A stretch of DNA of 64,000 bases. Source: Streptomyces sp. Root1304. Lineage in GTDB: Bacteria; Actinomycetota; Actinomycetes; Streptomycetales; Streptomycetaceae. The stretch is taken from positions 274,485 through 338,484 of the forward strand of contig NZ_LMEP01000023.1 of assembly GCF_001426405.1 (NCBI RefSeq), given 5' to 3'. The notes beneath the pieces are model-generated. The model had not been told where the DNA came from and made no database searches. It saw only the letters and a program-made list of their open reading frames with translations. Both the position numbers and the translations under genes were made by a program. Of this stretch, positions 16,903-25,637 are shown in pieces (the stretch's first letter is position 1; the number at the start of each line of letters is the position of its first letter).

Positions 16903-17616
16903 GTGAGCACCGCCGTTTCCGAGGAACTGCGCCGGGAGGTGCTGGAGGCCAACCTCCGCATCCCCCGGGCCGGTCTGGCCACCCTCACGTGGGGCAACGT
17001 GAGCGGCGTGGACCGGGAAGCCGGCGTCTTCGTCATCAAGCCCTCGGGCGTGGCCTACGACGTGCTCGGCGAAGAGGACCTGGTGGTCGTCTCCCTGGCT
17101 GACGGGAGCGTCGTGGAAGGCCACCTGCGGCCGTCCACCGACACGGAGACCCACCGGAGCCTCTACCTGGCCTTCCCCTCCATCGGGGGCGTGACCCACA
17201 CGCACTCCGCCCACGCCGTCGCCTTCGCCCAGGCCCGGCGTCCGATACCGGTGCTCGGCACGACCCACGCGGACACCTTCAACGGCCCCGTCCCGGTCAC
17301 CGCGTCCCTCACCCCCGAGCAGTGCGCGAAGGACTACGAGTTCCACACCGGCCAGGTCATCGTGGACCTCCTCGACCGGGACGACACCCGGGCCCGGGAA
17401 GTCCCCGGCGCCCTGGTCGCCCACCACGGCCCGTTCACCTGGGGCGCCGACGCCACCGCCTCCCTGGAACACGCCGTCATCTGCGAGGCGGTGGCCGAGA
17501 TGGCGCTCCACACCATCGCCCTGGGCACGGTCGAACCTCCGCAGCACGTCCTCGACCGCCACTTCACGCGCAAGCACGGCCCCGGTGCCTACTACGGCAA
17601 CCGTCCCAGCGCCTGA
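16903..17616 (+). CDS. araD: L-ribulose-5-phosphate 4-epimerase
   Basis: A 237-residue class II aldolase-fold enzyme converting L-ribulose 5-phosphate to D-xylulose 5-phosphate for the pentose phosphate pathway. Metal ligands are visible as H99 and H101 (THTHSAHAV) and H175 (AHHGPF). D80 in STDTETH matches the catalytic Asp. The GTG follows GCGAGGACGGAG. It completes araBAD. A stable hairpin follows that also serves the convergent xylanase gene. Confidence 0.95.
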   Translation: MSTAVSEELRREVLEANLRIPRAGLATLTWGNVSGVDREAGVFVIKPSGVAYDVLGEEDLVVVSLADGSVVEGHLRPSTDTETHRSLYLAFPSIGGVTHTHSAHAVAFAQARRPIPVLGTTHADTFNGPVPVTASLTPEQCAKDYEFHTGQVIVDLLDRDDTRAREVPGALVAHHGPFTWGADATASLEHAVICEAVAEMALHTIALGTVEPPQHVLDRHFTRKHGPGAYYGNRPSA

Positions 17617-17624
17617 CCGCACGG

Positions 17625-17655
17625 AGGGGGAGCCAGGACGGACCTGGCTCCCCTT
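17625..17655. terminator. Bidirectional hairpin between araD and xlnA
   Basis: 17625-17637 pairs with 17643-17655 over 13 positions (one G-T) around a 5-base loop, 8 bases after the araD stop. Confidence 0.8.
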
Positions 17656-17683
17656 CGCCGCGGCGCGGCGGGTCGGGCGTCGG

Positions 17684-19123
17684 TCAGGCTCGGGTCCAGC
17701 GCTGGTTGGCGCCGTTCCAGCACGCGTACAGCTGGATCGGTGCGCCGTTGGCGGTGTCGGCGGCGTCGAGGCAGAGGCCCGACTGCACGCCGACGACGGT
17801 TCCGTCGGAGTTCAGGCGCCACTTCTGGTTGTCGCCGCCCCAGCAGCCGTAGATCTGCACCTTGGCGCCGTTGGCCGTGCCGGCGGCGTCGAGGCACTTG
17901 TCGCCGTAGACCCTGAGCTCACCGGCGGAGGTGAGGGTCCACTGCTGGTTGGTGCGGTTGTTGCAGTCCCACAGCTGGACCTGGGCGCCGTCGGTGGTGG
18001 CGGAGGACGGTACGTCCACGCAGCGGCCCGAGGCGACCCCCTTGACGGGTCCGGAGCCGGGCGCCGGGGTCGGAGTGGGGTTCGGATCGGGGGAGCCGGC
18101 GTTGAGGGCGTTGAGCACGGAGGTGTAGGCGGGCTTCTTGCTGCCGTCGCCGTTGAAGAGCAGCGGAGTGTCCCCGGCTCGCCAGGAGTCGGTGTCCCGC
18201 ACGCCCCACACGGTGACGCCGAGACAGCGCGGGACGGCCAGACAGTCGTCGGTCACCTGGGCGTAGGTCGCGCCCGAGGCGCCCTGGATGTCGAGTTCGG
18301 TCACGGCCACGTCGACGCCGAGGGCCGCGAAACTCTGGAGGGTGGTGCGGAAGTTGCTGTGGTACGGGCTGCCGCTGTTGAAGTGGGACTGGAAGCCGAC
18401 GCAGTCGATGGGGACGCCGCGCTGCTTGAAGTCCTTGACCATGGCGTACATGGCCTGGGTCTTCGCCCAGGTCCAGTTCTCGACGTTGTAGTCGTTGTAG
18501 CAGAGCTTGGCGGCCGGGTCGGCGGCGCGCGCGGTGCGGAAGGCGGCCTCGATCCAGTCGTTGCCGGTGCGCTGGAGGTTGGAGTCGCGGCGGGCTCCCG
18601 AAGTGCCGTCGGCGAAGGCCTCGTTCACGACGTCCCACTGGCCGATCCTGCCCTTGTAGTGGGCCATCACGCCGTTGATGTGGTTGTTCATGGCCTGGCG
18701 CAGCGCGCCGCCGCTGAGGCTCTGCATCCAGGAGGGCTGCTGGGAGTGCCAGGCGAGGGTGTGGCCGCGGACCTGCTTGCCGTTCTGCACCGCCCAGTTG
18801 TAGACGCGGTCGCCGGCGGTGAAGTCGAACCTGCCCTGCTGGGGCTCGGTGGCGTCGATCTTCATCTCGTTCTCGGCCGTCACCGAGGTGAACTCGCGGG
18901 ACGCGATCGTCGTGTACGCCGGATCGCCGAGCCGCCCCGAGGCGATGGCGGTGCCGAAGTAGCGGCCGCTCTGCGCCGCGGCGGCGCCGAGTGTGCTCTC
19001 GGCGGCCCCGGAGGCGGGTGCCGCGAGCACGGTGGCGGAGCCGAGCGCTCCGACGATCAGCGCCGCCCACAGGCCGCGTGTCCTCCGGCGGGCCGGGGGC
19101 GGGGAAACGGCGGGGGAATGCAT
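17684..19123 (-). CDS. xlnA: Secreted endo-1,4-beta-xylanase, GH10 plus ricin-type CBM13
   Basis: This 479-residue extracellular xylanase closely follows S. lividans XlnA. A long signal peptide with RRRTR before the hydrophobic core ends near PASGAAES. The GH10 barrel spans about 42-345, with acid/base E168 (WDVVNEAF) and nucleophile E276 (VTELDIQ). A Pro/Thr linker (344-358) leads to a three-repeat ricin-type lectin domain (359-479) with repeated QxW motifs (NQQW, NQKW, NQRW) that binds xylan or arabinoxylan. The ATG has a GGAGG site. It is a single-gene unit with a TTGACA box and a CGAA-N5-TTCG operator, so it is likely repressed by the BxlR-like protein. Confidence 0.96.
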   Translation of the reverse strand: MHSPAVSPPPARRRTRGLWAALIVGALGSATVLAAPASGAAESTLGAAAAQSGRYFGTAIASGRLGDPAYTTIASREFTSVTAENEMKIDATEPQQGRFDFTAGDRVYNWAVQNGKQVRGHTLAWHSQQPSWMQSLSGGALRQAMNNHINGVMAHYKGRIGQWDVVNEAFADGTSGARRDSNLQRTGNDWIEAAFRTARAADPAAKLCYNDYNVENWTWAKTQAMYAMVKDFKQRGVPIDCVGFQSHFNSGSPYHSNFRTTLQSFAALGVDVAVTELDIQGASGATYAQVTDDCLAVPRCLGVTVWGVRDTDSWRAGDTPLLFNGDGSKKPAYTSVLNALNAGSPDPNPTPTPAPGSGPVKGVASGRCVDVPSSATTDGAQVQLWDCNNRTNQQWTLTSAGELRVYGDKCLDAAGTANGAKVQIYGCWGGDNQKWRLNSDGTVVGVQSGLCLDAADTANGAPIQLYACWNGANQRWTRA

Positions 19124-19246
19124 GGGGGGACCTCCGGTACGGAAATCGCGGACGGGGGGAGAGCGCGCAGCGGAGAGAGTCCGCGGCGACGAGGACCGCG
19201 TCCACGGAACGGGGCTGCGGAATACGGCGGTGACGCCTCGTGAATC

Positions 19247-19294
19247 AGTGTGAAAATGCGGCATGTGCATGTCAACAGTTTCGAAGTTGTTTCG
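19247..19294 (-). promoter_or_regulatory. xlnA promoter with CGAA-N5-TTCG operator
   Basis: On the minus strand a perfect TTGACA (19275-19270) is followed 17 bases later by a weak CACACT. Just upstream of it CGAAGTTGTTTCG (19282-19294, plus-strand reading) fits the CGAA-N5-TTCG pattern also found at 19359 and 24308. Confidence 0.65.
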
Positions 19295-19349
19295 GAAAAT
19301 GGCCCGTCATGGGAGCGCTGGAAAAGGTCGCCGAAGCGAGCGCAAAGGA

Positions 19350-19380
19350 GGTCCCCGCCGAAAGAGTTTCGACGGGGACC
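19350..19380 (-). terminator. Hairpin after GH43 gene that contains a CGAA-N5-TTCG palindrome
   Basis: Arms 19350-19357 and 19373-19380 (GGTCCCCG/CGGGGACC) enclose CGAAAGAGTTTCG (19359-19371), itself an inverted repeat, so the whole forms one long stem with a single mismatch. It lies 31 bases past the GH43 stop and about 60 bases upstream of the xlnA -35 box. It may therefore be terminator, operator or both. Confidence 0.65.
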
Positions 19381-19411
19381 GCTCGCCTGAGGGAAGAATG
19401 CGTGCCTCGGT

Positions 19412-20884
19412 TCACCTTTCCCGCTGGGGGTACGAGAGGGCGAACCACGGGAAATGGGCCTCGTTCGTCGACGGATGGCCCTGGGACGTCGCGTACAGGC
19501 CGAGTTGGACGCTGGTGAAAAGCGGCGTGAGGAAAGTGGCCTCGACGGTGGCCAGGTCCTGCCAGGGGCCCTCGGGTGCCGCGTGGACGAAGGTGTGGGC
19601 GAAGCCGCGGATGCTGACCCCCAGGCGGACGGGGCCGGGAGGGAGGGCGGTGCGGGCCAGGAGGTCGGGGCCCCGGCGGAGGTGGAGTCCCTCCGCGGTA
19701 CGGAGGAGCAGCAGGTGCGTGTCGTCGTCGACGACCACGGCGAGGCCGGCTTCCTCGCCCGGTCCGGCCGGGGTGAAGCGCATCTCGGTGGACACGTCGC
19801 AGTCGGGCTGTTCCTGGGGCCGGACGAGGAGGGACGGGACGGTGCGTTCGCCCAGGCGTTCGGGGCGGAGCCGGAGACGGAGCCCGTCGCCGACGGTCCG
19901 GAACGGCTCCCGGGGGGTGCGCAGGGAGTTCCAGTCGGCGGCGAGGACGGCGAAGTCGTCGTACAGCGGGCGGGGAGAACAGGTGTGGGCGACGGGGGAG
20001 AAGAGCGGCAGGCCGTTCCGCCAGCTGATCCGGCTGAGGAAGGTCTCACGGCCCAGGGCGGAGCCCGGCCGGACGCCCAGGAGGACGGCCCGCCAGTCCC
20101 CGTCCGGGGTCTGCACGAGGTCCGCGTGCCCGGTGCAGGTCACCGCGCCCCTCGGGGCGGGAGGCAGCACCGGGTTGCCGGGGGCGCCCTCGTAGGGGCC
20201 GGTCACGCTGTCCGCGCGGGCGGCCACCACGCTGTGGTCCACGTCGGTGCCGCCCTCGGCGGTGAGCAGCAGATAGCCGCCGTCGACCTTGTAGAGGTGC
20301 GGGGCCTCCGACCATCGGGCCTCCGGACGGCTCCCCGACCACAGGACGTACTCGGGTCCCGTGAGTCTTCGCTCGCCGGGCACGTACGCGCGCATCCAGA
20401 TCTCGGTACGGCCGGCGGCCTCGTCCCGTACGCGGGCGGCCGTGAACCAGGCGCCGCCGTCGCCGTCCGGCCCGTCGTCGAAGAACAGCGACGGGTCGAA
20501 GCCCTCGCCCTCCAGCCAGGACGGCTCCGACCACGGCCCGGCCGGGTCGGTCGCCGTGACGACGAAGTGGCCCCCGCCGTCCATCAGCGTGCAGACGAGG
20601 TGGAAGAGGCCGTCGTGGTGCCGGATCGTCGGCGCGAACAGGCCGCGTGAGGGCCCGCATCCGTCGAGGTCGAGCTGCGACGGCCGGTCGAGGGCCGAAC
20701 CGAGACGCCGCCAGTTCACGAGATCGCGGCTGTGGAACACGGGAAGCCCCGGGAACCATTCGAAGCTGGACGTCACCAGGTAGTAGTCGTCCTCCACCCG
20801 GCAGACGGACGGGTCGGGCCGGAACCCGGGGAGGACGGGATCGCCGAACGCCCCCGGTACGGGATCGGTGAACGGCTCCGTCAT
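19412..20884 (-). CDS. GH43 beta-xylosidase/alpha-L-arabinofuranosidase
   Basis: A 490-residue GH43 glycosidase lacking a signal peptide, so probably cytosolic. The five-bladed propeller carries the expected triad: base D24 (FRPDPSV), pKa modulator D130 (GFDPSLFF) and acid E193 (WSEAPHLYK). The C-terminal third (about 300-490) is the beta-sandwich domain of GH43 beta-xylosidases. It would trim imported arabinoxylo-oligosaccharides. The start overlaps the GH3 stop by ATGA, so the two glycosidases are made together. Substrate preference between xylose and arabinose cannot be read from sequence. Confidence 0.9.
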   Translation of the reverse strand: MTEPFTDPVPGAFGDPVLPGFRPDPSVCRVEDDYYLVTSSFEWFPGLPVFHSRDLVNWRRLGSALDRPSQLDLDGCGPSRGLFAPTIRHHDGLFHLVCTLMDGGGHFVVTATDPAGPWSEPSWLEGEGFDPSLFFDDGPDGDGGAWFTAARVRDEAAGRTEIWMRAYVPGERRLTGPEYVLWSGSRPEARWSEAPHLYKVDGGYLLLTAEGGTDVDHSVVAARADSVTGPYEGAPGNPVLPPAPRGAVTCTGHADLVQTPDGDWRAVLLGVRPGSALGRETFLSRISWRNGLPLFSPVAHTCSPRPLYDDFAVLAADWNSLRTPREPFRTVGDGLRLRLRPERLGERTVPSLLVRPQEQPDCDVSTEMRFTPAGPGEEAGLAVVVDDDTHLLLLRTAEGLHLRRGPDLLARTALPPGPVRLGVSIRGFAHTFVHAAPEGPWQDLATVEATFLTPLFTSVQLGLYATSQGHPSTNEAHFPWFALSYPQRER

Positions 20885-23100
20885 GGCACCGGGACGATGT
20901 CGACCGGCACGGACAGAACACGGTCCGCGCCCGGGTGGCGCACGGGGCCGTGCAGGGTGAAGGACCCCTGGAGGGGAAGATCGCCGCTGGACCGTCCGAC
21001 GGCCACGCCGATCTCCCCGGGCTCCACTCTCCTGCGCAGGTCCACCCCGGTGAAGGAGGTCCGGTCGGCGTGTACGGAGAAGGTGATCCGGGCGGCCTCG
21101 CCCGGCGCCAGCTCGACCCGGCCGAATCCGGCGAGCCACCGGCGCGGCCGGACGACGGACGCCTCGGGGTCCGAGAGGTACAGCTGCGCCACCTCGGTCC
21201 CGGCCACCTCGCCGACGTTGCGCACGGTCACCGCCACGGAGACGGCTCCGTCGGTCGCTGCCGAGGGGGTCACCGAGAGATCCGTGTACGCGAAGCTCGT
21301 CCAGCTCAGCCCGTGGCCGAACGGGAACAGGGGAGTCGGGTCCACCGAACTCCAGTCGGTGCGACCGCCCAGGGTGGAGTGCAGATACGTGCCGGGCTGT
21401 CCGCCGGCCCGGCGGGGGAGGGAGACGGGGAGCCGCCCGGACGGTTCCGCGGCTCCGCTGATGATCCGGGCCAGCGCCGTCCCGCCCTCCTCGCCGGGGA
21501 AGAAGACCTGGACGACGGCCGCCGCGCGGTCGGCGAGCGAACCGAGCGCGTACGGGCGGCCGGAGACGAGGACCAGGACCGTCGGCACCCCGGAGTCGAG
21601 GACCTCGGAGGCCAGCGCGGCCTGGTCGCCGGGCAGGTCGAGGGTCTCGGCGTCGCAGCCCTCTCCCGAGGTGCCCCGGCCGAACATGCCGGCCCGGTCC
21701 CCCAGCACCAGCACCCGAACCTCCGGATCCTCCGCGGTGACCGTGAACCCGGCGGCGGTGAGCGCCTCGCCGAGCGTCGGTATCTCCAGCCCGGGATCGC
21801 CGGGCAGCGCCACGTGGTTGGGGAAGGAGTAGCAGCCGAGGAAGGCGTGGGGGTCGTGCGCGTACGGCCCGCTGACCGCGACCCGGCACGGACGCAGCGG
21901 CAGGACGCCGTCGTTGGCGAGCAGCACGGTGGACCGCTCGGCGAGGAGCCTGGCCAGCTCCCGGTTCTCCGGCGGGTCGAGGTCGACCGGCTCGGGCTTG
22001 ACGGGCTCCCAGCCGGGGTCGAGCAGGCCGAGCCCTGCCTTCTGCAGCAGTACGCGCTCCGCAGCCCGGTCGACGAGCTCCTCGGGTACGTCCCCGGACC
22101 GTACGAGCGCGGTCAGCGGCTCGCCGTAGCAGCGGGCCGTCGGCAGCTCGACGTCGATTCCGGCGGCCAGTGCCAGCGCGCCGGCCGCCCCGCGCGATCC
22201 GGAGACGCCGTGCCGGGACTCCAGGAAGGAGACGGAGTAGTAGTCGGCGACCACGACACCGTCGAAGCCGAGCTCCTCCCTCAGCAGGCCGGTGAGCAGC
22301 CGCTCGTCGGCGGCGACCGGGACGCCGTCCACGTCGGTGTAACTGTTCATCACCGACCGGGCGCCGCCCTCGCGCAGCGCCCGTACGAAGGGCTCGACCA
22401 GCACGTCGGCGAACTCGCGCGGCCCCACGGCGACGGGGGCCATGTTCCGGCCGCCGCGGGAGGAGGAGTACCCGGCGAAGTGCTTGAGCGTCGCCACGAC
22501 GCCGGCGCCTTCCAGACCCTGGACGTAGGCGGTGCCGATCGCGCCGACGAGATAGGGGTCCTCGCCCACGCACTCCTCGGTCCTGCCCCACCGGTAGTCG
22601 CGGACCACGTCGAGCACCGGGGCCAGGCCCTGGTGGACGCCGACCCGCCGCATCCCGTCGCCGATGGCGGCCGCCATCTCCCGTACGAGCACGGGATCGA
22701 AGGACGCGCCCCAGGCGAGCGGCCCGGGGAAGACCGTGGCCCCCAGGGTCATGAAACCGGTCAGGCACTCCTCGTGAGCGAGGGCCGGGATGCCGAACCG
22801 CCCCGCCTCGGTCACCTGCCGCTGGAGCGCGGCGAGCCGCTCCATCCCTGCTTCCGCCGTGATCGGCGCCGTGCCGTACACACGGGTGAGCTGGCCGAGA
22901 CCGTGCCCGATGATGTCGTCGAGGCCCGGCGCCGGCTCTCCGGAGTCGTCCTCCATCGGCGCGACGGGCGCCCCGGGATCGGAGGCCAGGGCCCAGAAGC
23001 CGGCGAGTTGCCCCGCCTTCTCCTCCAGCGTCATCCGGCTCAGCAGATCGGCGACCCGCACGGAAGCGGGCAGGAGGGGGTCACGCCAGGGCTCGGTCAC
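20881..23100 (-). CDS. bxlA: GH3 beta-xylosidase
   Basis: A 739-residue GH3 enzyme without signal peptide. The N-terminal barrel contains KHFAGYSSSRGGRNM and the nucleophile D286 (VVVADYYSV). The alpha/beta domain and a C-terminal fibronectin-III-like domain (WLAGFGRVELAPGE) complete the usual three-domain form. The GTG at 23100 has GAGGAG six bases upstream; an in-frame TTG at 23115 lacks this. The gene begins inside the last codons of bxlR (20-base overlap) and ends overlapping GH43. Synteny with bxlR and bxlEFG supports the cytosolic xylosidase BxlA that releases xylose from imported oligosaccharides. Confidence 0.92.
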   Translation of the reverse strand: MTEPWRDPLLPASVRVADLLSRMTLEEKAGQLAGFWALASDPGAPVAPMEDDSGEPAPGLDDIIGHGLGQLTRVYGTAPITAEAGMERLAALQRQVTEAGRFGIPALAHEECLTGFMTLGATVFPGPLAWGASFDPVLVREMAAAIGDGMRRVGVHQGLAPVLDVVRDYRWGRTEECVGEDPYLVGAIGTAYVQGLEGAGVVATLKHFAGYSSSRGGRNMAPVAVGPREFADVLVEPFVRALREGGARSVMNSYTDVDGVPVAADERLLTGLLREELGFDGVVVADYYSVSFLESRHGVSGSRGAAGALALAAGIDVELPTARCYGEPLTALVRSGDVPEELVDRAAERVLLQKAGLGLLDPGWEPVKPEPVDLDPPENRELARLLAERSTVLLANDGVLPLRPCRVAVSGPYAHDPHAFLGCYSFPNHVALPGDPGLEIPTLGEALTAAGFTVTAEDPEVRVLVLGDRAGMFGRGTSGEGCDAETLDLPGDQAALASEVLDSGVPTVLVLVSGRPYALGSLADRAAAVVQVFFPGEEGGTALARIISGAAEPSGRLPVSLPRRAGGQPGTYLHSTLGGRTDWSSVDPTPLFPFGHGLSWTSFAYTDLSVTPSAATDGAVSVAVTVRNVGEVAGTEVAQLYLSDPEASVVRPRRWLAGFGRVELAPGEAARITFSVHADRTSFTGVDLRRRVEPGEIGVAVGRSSGDLPLQGSFTLHGPVRHPGADRVLSVPVDIVPVP

Positions 23101-24124
23101 GGGGGTTCTCCTCAAGACGGGGAGGGGCGGTGGAGACCCTGACCTTGAGTTCGGTCGAGAGCTCCATCCGGGGGCTGACCAGGGGCTGGTCCTCCAGGAG
23201 CTGGAACAGGGCGCGGGCGGCGAGCCGGCCCATCTCCTCCAGCGGCTGACGCACCGTCGTCAGCGGCGGCGACAGCCAGTCGCACATCGGCAGGTCGTCG
23301 AAACCGACCACACTGAGGTCGTGCGGGATGCTCAGCCCGCTCTGCCGGGCGGCCTCGTAGACACCCATCGCCTGCTGGTCGCTGCCCGCGAAGATGGCGG
23401 TCGGCGGCTCCGGCAGGGCCAGCAGCTCCTGAGCGCACCGGAATCCGCCCTCGTGCTGGAAGTCGCCGAACCGGATCAGGCCGCGGTCGACCTCGATCCC
23501 GGCCCGTTCCAGAGCGGCACGGTAGCCGTCGATGCGGGCCTGGCTGCAGAGCATCTCCTTGCGCCCGCCGATCGCCGCGATCCGGCGGTGCCCCAGTTCG
23601 AGCAGGTGCTCGGTGGCGGCGAGGCCGCCGGCCCAGTTGGTCGCGCCGATGCTCGGGACACCGTTGTCCGGCAGGTCGATCGGGTCGATGACGACCAGCG
23701 CCGCCCCGCCCCGCTCGACCTGGGCGCGCTGCGCCTGGGTGACCGAGGCGGTGACGAGGATGACGCCGTCGCTGTGGTGCAGCACCGGCAGCGCCGACCA
23801 GCTCGACGGAGTGGCCTCGCCGGGCGGGACGAGCGACACGACCGTGCCGACGCCCCGCTGGGCGCACTCGGCCTCGACGCCGCGCAGGATCTCGACCGCC
23901 CAGGCGCTGTCCAGACCGCCGATGATCAGGTCGACGAGGCCCGATCTGCGCGCCCTGTTCTGCCGGCCGGGCTGGAGGTAGTTGTGCGACCGCAGCAGGC
24001 CCTCGATCCGTTCGCGGGTCGCGGGCGCGACGTCGGAGCGGCCGTTGATCACCTTGGAGACGGTGGCCTGGGAGACCCCCGCCTCCGCGGCGATGACGGC
24101 CAGAGTCGCACGCTGCTCACTCAA
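23081..24124 (-). CDS. bxlR: LacI-family repressor of xylan genes (BxlR-like)
   Basis: A 347-residue LacI-family regulator. The helix-turn-helix is VIAAEAGVSQATVSKVI, followed by a sensor domain ending in FDDLPMCDWLSPPLTTVRQ. The TTG start is supported by GAGGAGAGAAG directly upstream. It is divergent from bxlE and heads the bxlR-bxlA-GH43 unit. The window contains three CGAA-N5-TTCG palindromes at xylan genes, which I assign to this protein by position and by the known behaviour of Streptomyces BxlR-type repressors. The inducer is expected to be a xylo-oligosaccharide. The other LacI protein in the window (AraR-like) has different recognition residues and sites. Confidence 0.88.
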   Translation of the reverse strand: MSEQRATLAVIAAEAGVSQATVSKVINGRSDVAPATRERIEGLLRSHNYLQPGRQNRARRSGLVDLIIGGLDSAWAVEILRGVEAECAQRGVGTVVSLVPPGEATPSSWSALPVLHHSDGVILVTASVTQAQRAQVERGGAALVVIDPIDLPDNGVPSIGATNWAGGLAATEHLLELGHRRIAAIGGRKEMLCSQARIDGYRAALERAGIEVDRGLIRFGDFQHEGGFRCAQELLALPEPPTAIFAGSDQQAMGVYEAARQSGLSIPHDLSVVGFDDLPMCDWLSPPLTTVRQPLEEMGRLAARALFQLLEDQPLVSPRMELSTELKVRVSTAPPRLEENPRDRALA

Positions 24125-24160
24125 CTTCTCTCCTCTTCGACGCCGTCGTTCGACGACATG

Positions 24161-24207
24161 TTTCGCAAACTTTCGAAGAGTTTCTGGCTGGCGTGATGGC
24201 TTGTCAA
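24161..24207 (-). promoter_or_regulatory. bxlR promoter with degenerate operator
   Basis: Minus-strand TTGACA (24207-24202) is followed 17 bases later by GAAACT (24184-24179). The start region TTTCGCAAACTTTCGAAGAG (24161-24180) holds overlapping CGNAA/TTTCG half-sites, but none with the exact CGAA-N5-TTCG spacing, pointing to weak autoregulation. Confidence 0.5.
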
Positions 24208-24251
24208 GACCATGTTGCCGCCGGGTTTCCGAGGTAAATCGGTGAGAAGTC

Positions 24252-24320
24252 TTGACCGGGGTGTCCGGCGTTCCTAGTTTATGGCACCACGCAATCCGAG
24301 AGTGTTTCGAAAAGTTTTCG
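24252..24320 (+). promoter_or_regulatory. bxlEFG promoter and perfect CGAA-N5-TTCG operator
   Basis: TTGACC (24252-24257) and TAGTTT (24275-24280) are 17 bases apart. The operator CGAAAAGTTTTCG at 24308-24320, a perfect 13-bp interrupted palindrome, lies about 20 bases after the expected transcription start and just before the CGGAGG ribosome-binding site at 24335. Confidence 0.75.
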
Positions 24321-24344
24321 AGCGCATCCCCTCACGGAGGTCCC

Positions 24345-25637
24345 ATGGCCAGCACCACCCCGAGCCGACGCAGTGTTCTGGCGCTCGCGGGCTTGACCGC
24401 ACTGTCCGTCTCCATGACGGCGGCCTGCGGGGCCGGCGAACCGGGCGGCGGGGCGTCGGCGAACGGCAAGGTCACGTTCGACTGGTGGAACATCGCCACG
24501 ACGGAACCGGGCAAGTCGCTCTTCCCGCAGATCTCCGCGGCGTTCACGAAGACGCACCCGAAGATCGCGATCAACACGACCTCGCTGGAGAACGAGGCGT
24601 TCAAGTCCAAGCTGACCGCCACCACCTCCTCGGGCAGGCTCCCCGACGTCTACCAGACCTGGGGCGGCGGCGTGCTCCAGCAGCAGGTCGAGGCGGGGCT
24701 CGTCGAGGACCTCACCGACCTCCTCGACTGGTCGTCCCGGCTCACCCCGGTCTCGCTCCAGGCCTACCAGTTCGGGGGCCGGACCTACGGAGTCCCGTAC
24801 GACATCGGCATGGTCGGCTTCTGGTACAACAAGAAGCTCTTCGCCAAGGCCGGGATCACCACCCCGCCGGCCACCTGGGCCGCGTTCCTCGACGACGTCG
24901 GGAAGCTCAAGGCCGCGGGCATCACCCCGATCGCGCTCGCGGGCAAGGAGAAGTGGCCGGGCCACTACTACTGGGCCTACCTCGCGATGCGCGTCGCGGG
25001 CCTCCCCGCCCTGCAGAAGGCCGCGACCACCAAGGACTTCACCGGTGACGGCTTCGTCCAGGCGGGCGCCCGCCTCAAGGAACTCGTCGACCTCCAGCCG
25101 TTCCAGCCGGGCTTCCTCGGCGCCGGGTACGCCACCCCGGGCGGCCAGGCCGCGACCATGGGCAACGGCAGGGCCGCCATGGAGCTGATGGGGCAGTGGG
25201 GGCCGTCCGTGCAGAAGGACGCGGGCGCCGACCTCGGAGCGGACCTCGGTTTCTTCCCCTTCCCGACGGTCGACGGCGGGGTGGGACGGGCGACCGAGGT
25301 GTTCGGCGGAGGCGGCGGCTTCGCGCTGCGCAAGGGCGCCCCGAAGGAGGCGCTGGACTTCCTGAAGTTCTTCGTCCTGGAGAACGAGTCCGCACTCCTC
25401 GCCTCCAACGGCTACCTGCCGGTGGTCAAGGGCGCGGAGAGCCGGCTCACGGACGCCAACAGGAAGGTCGTGGCCGAGAGCCTGGTCAAGGCGACGGGCT
25501 TCCAGCTCTTCCTCGACCAGGCCTACCCGCCGGCGGTCGGCCAGGAGGTCAACGACAGCGTCGCCGACCTCCTGGCCGGCAAGAAGACGCCCGAGCAGGT
25601 CACCGCGTCGATCACCGAGGCTGCGAAGAGTGCCTAG
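24345..25637 (+). CDS. bxlE: Xylo-oligosaccharide-binding lipoprotein (BxlE-like)
   Basis: A 430-residue family-1 solute-binding lipoprotein. SRRSVLALAG gives a possible twin-arginine signal, with lipobox MTAAC and lipidation at C28. FDWWNIATTEPGKSLF and YGVPYDIGMVGFWYNKKLF are typical of carbohydrate-binding proteins of the CUT1 class that take oligosaccharides. It starts the bxlEFG importer operon, is divergent from bxlR, and lies under the CGAA-N5-TTCG operator. Xylobiose or arabinoxylo-oligosaccharides are the inferred ligands. The ATG was preferred over an in-frame upstream ATG at 24252, which falls in the promoter. Confidence 0.9.
   Translation: MASTTPSRRSVLALAGLTALSVSMTAACGAGEPGGGASANGKVTFDWWNIATTEPGKSLFPQISAAFTKTHPKIAINTTSLENEAFKSKLTATTSSGRLPDVYQTWGGGVLQQQVEAGLVEDLTDLLDWSSRLTPVSLQAYQFGGRTYGVPYDIGMVGFWYNKKLFAKAGITTPPATWAAFLDDVGKLKAAGITPIALAGKEKWPGHYYWAYLAMRVAGLPALQKAATTKDFTGDGFVQAGARLKELVDLQPFQPGFLGAGYATPGGQAATMGNGRAAMELMGQWGPSVQKDAGADLGADLGFFPFPTVDGGVGRATEVFGGGGGFALRKGAPKEALDFLKFFVLENESALLASNGYLPVVKGAESRLTDANRKVVAESLVKATGFQLFLDQAYPPAVGQEVNDSVADLLAGKKTPEQVTASITEAAKSA

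Noticed and set aside
19412..22768. A 1118-residue frame joining GH43 to upstream sequence
   Set aside because: Upstream of 20884 it is an off-frame reading of the GH3 gene; GH43 homology starts at the ATG overlapping the GH3 stop.
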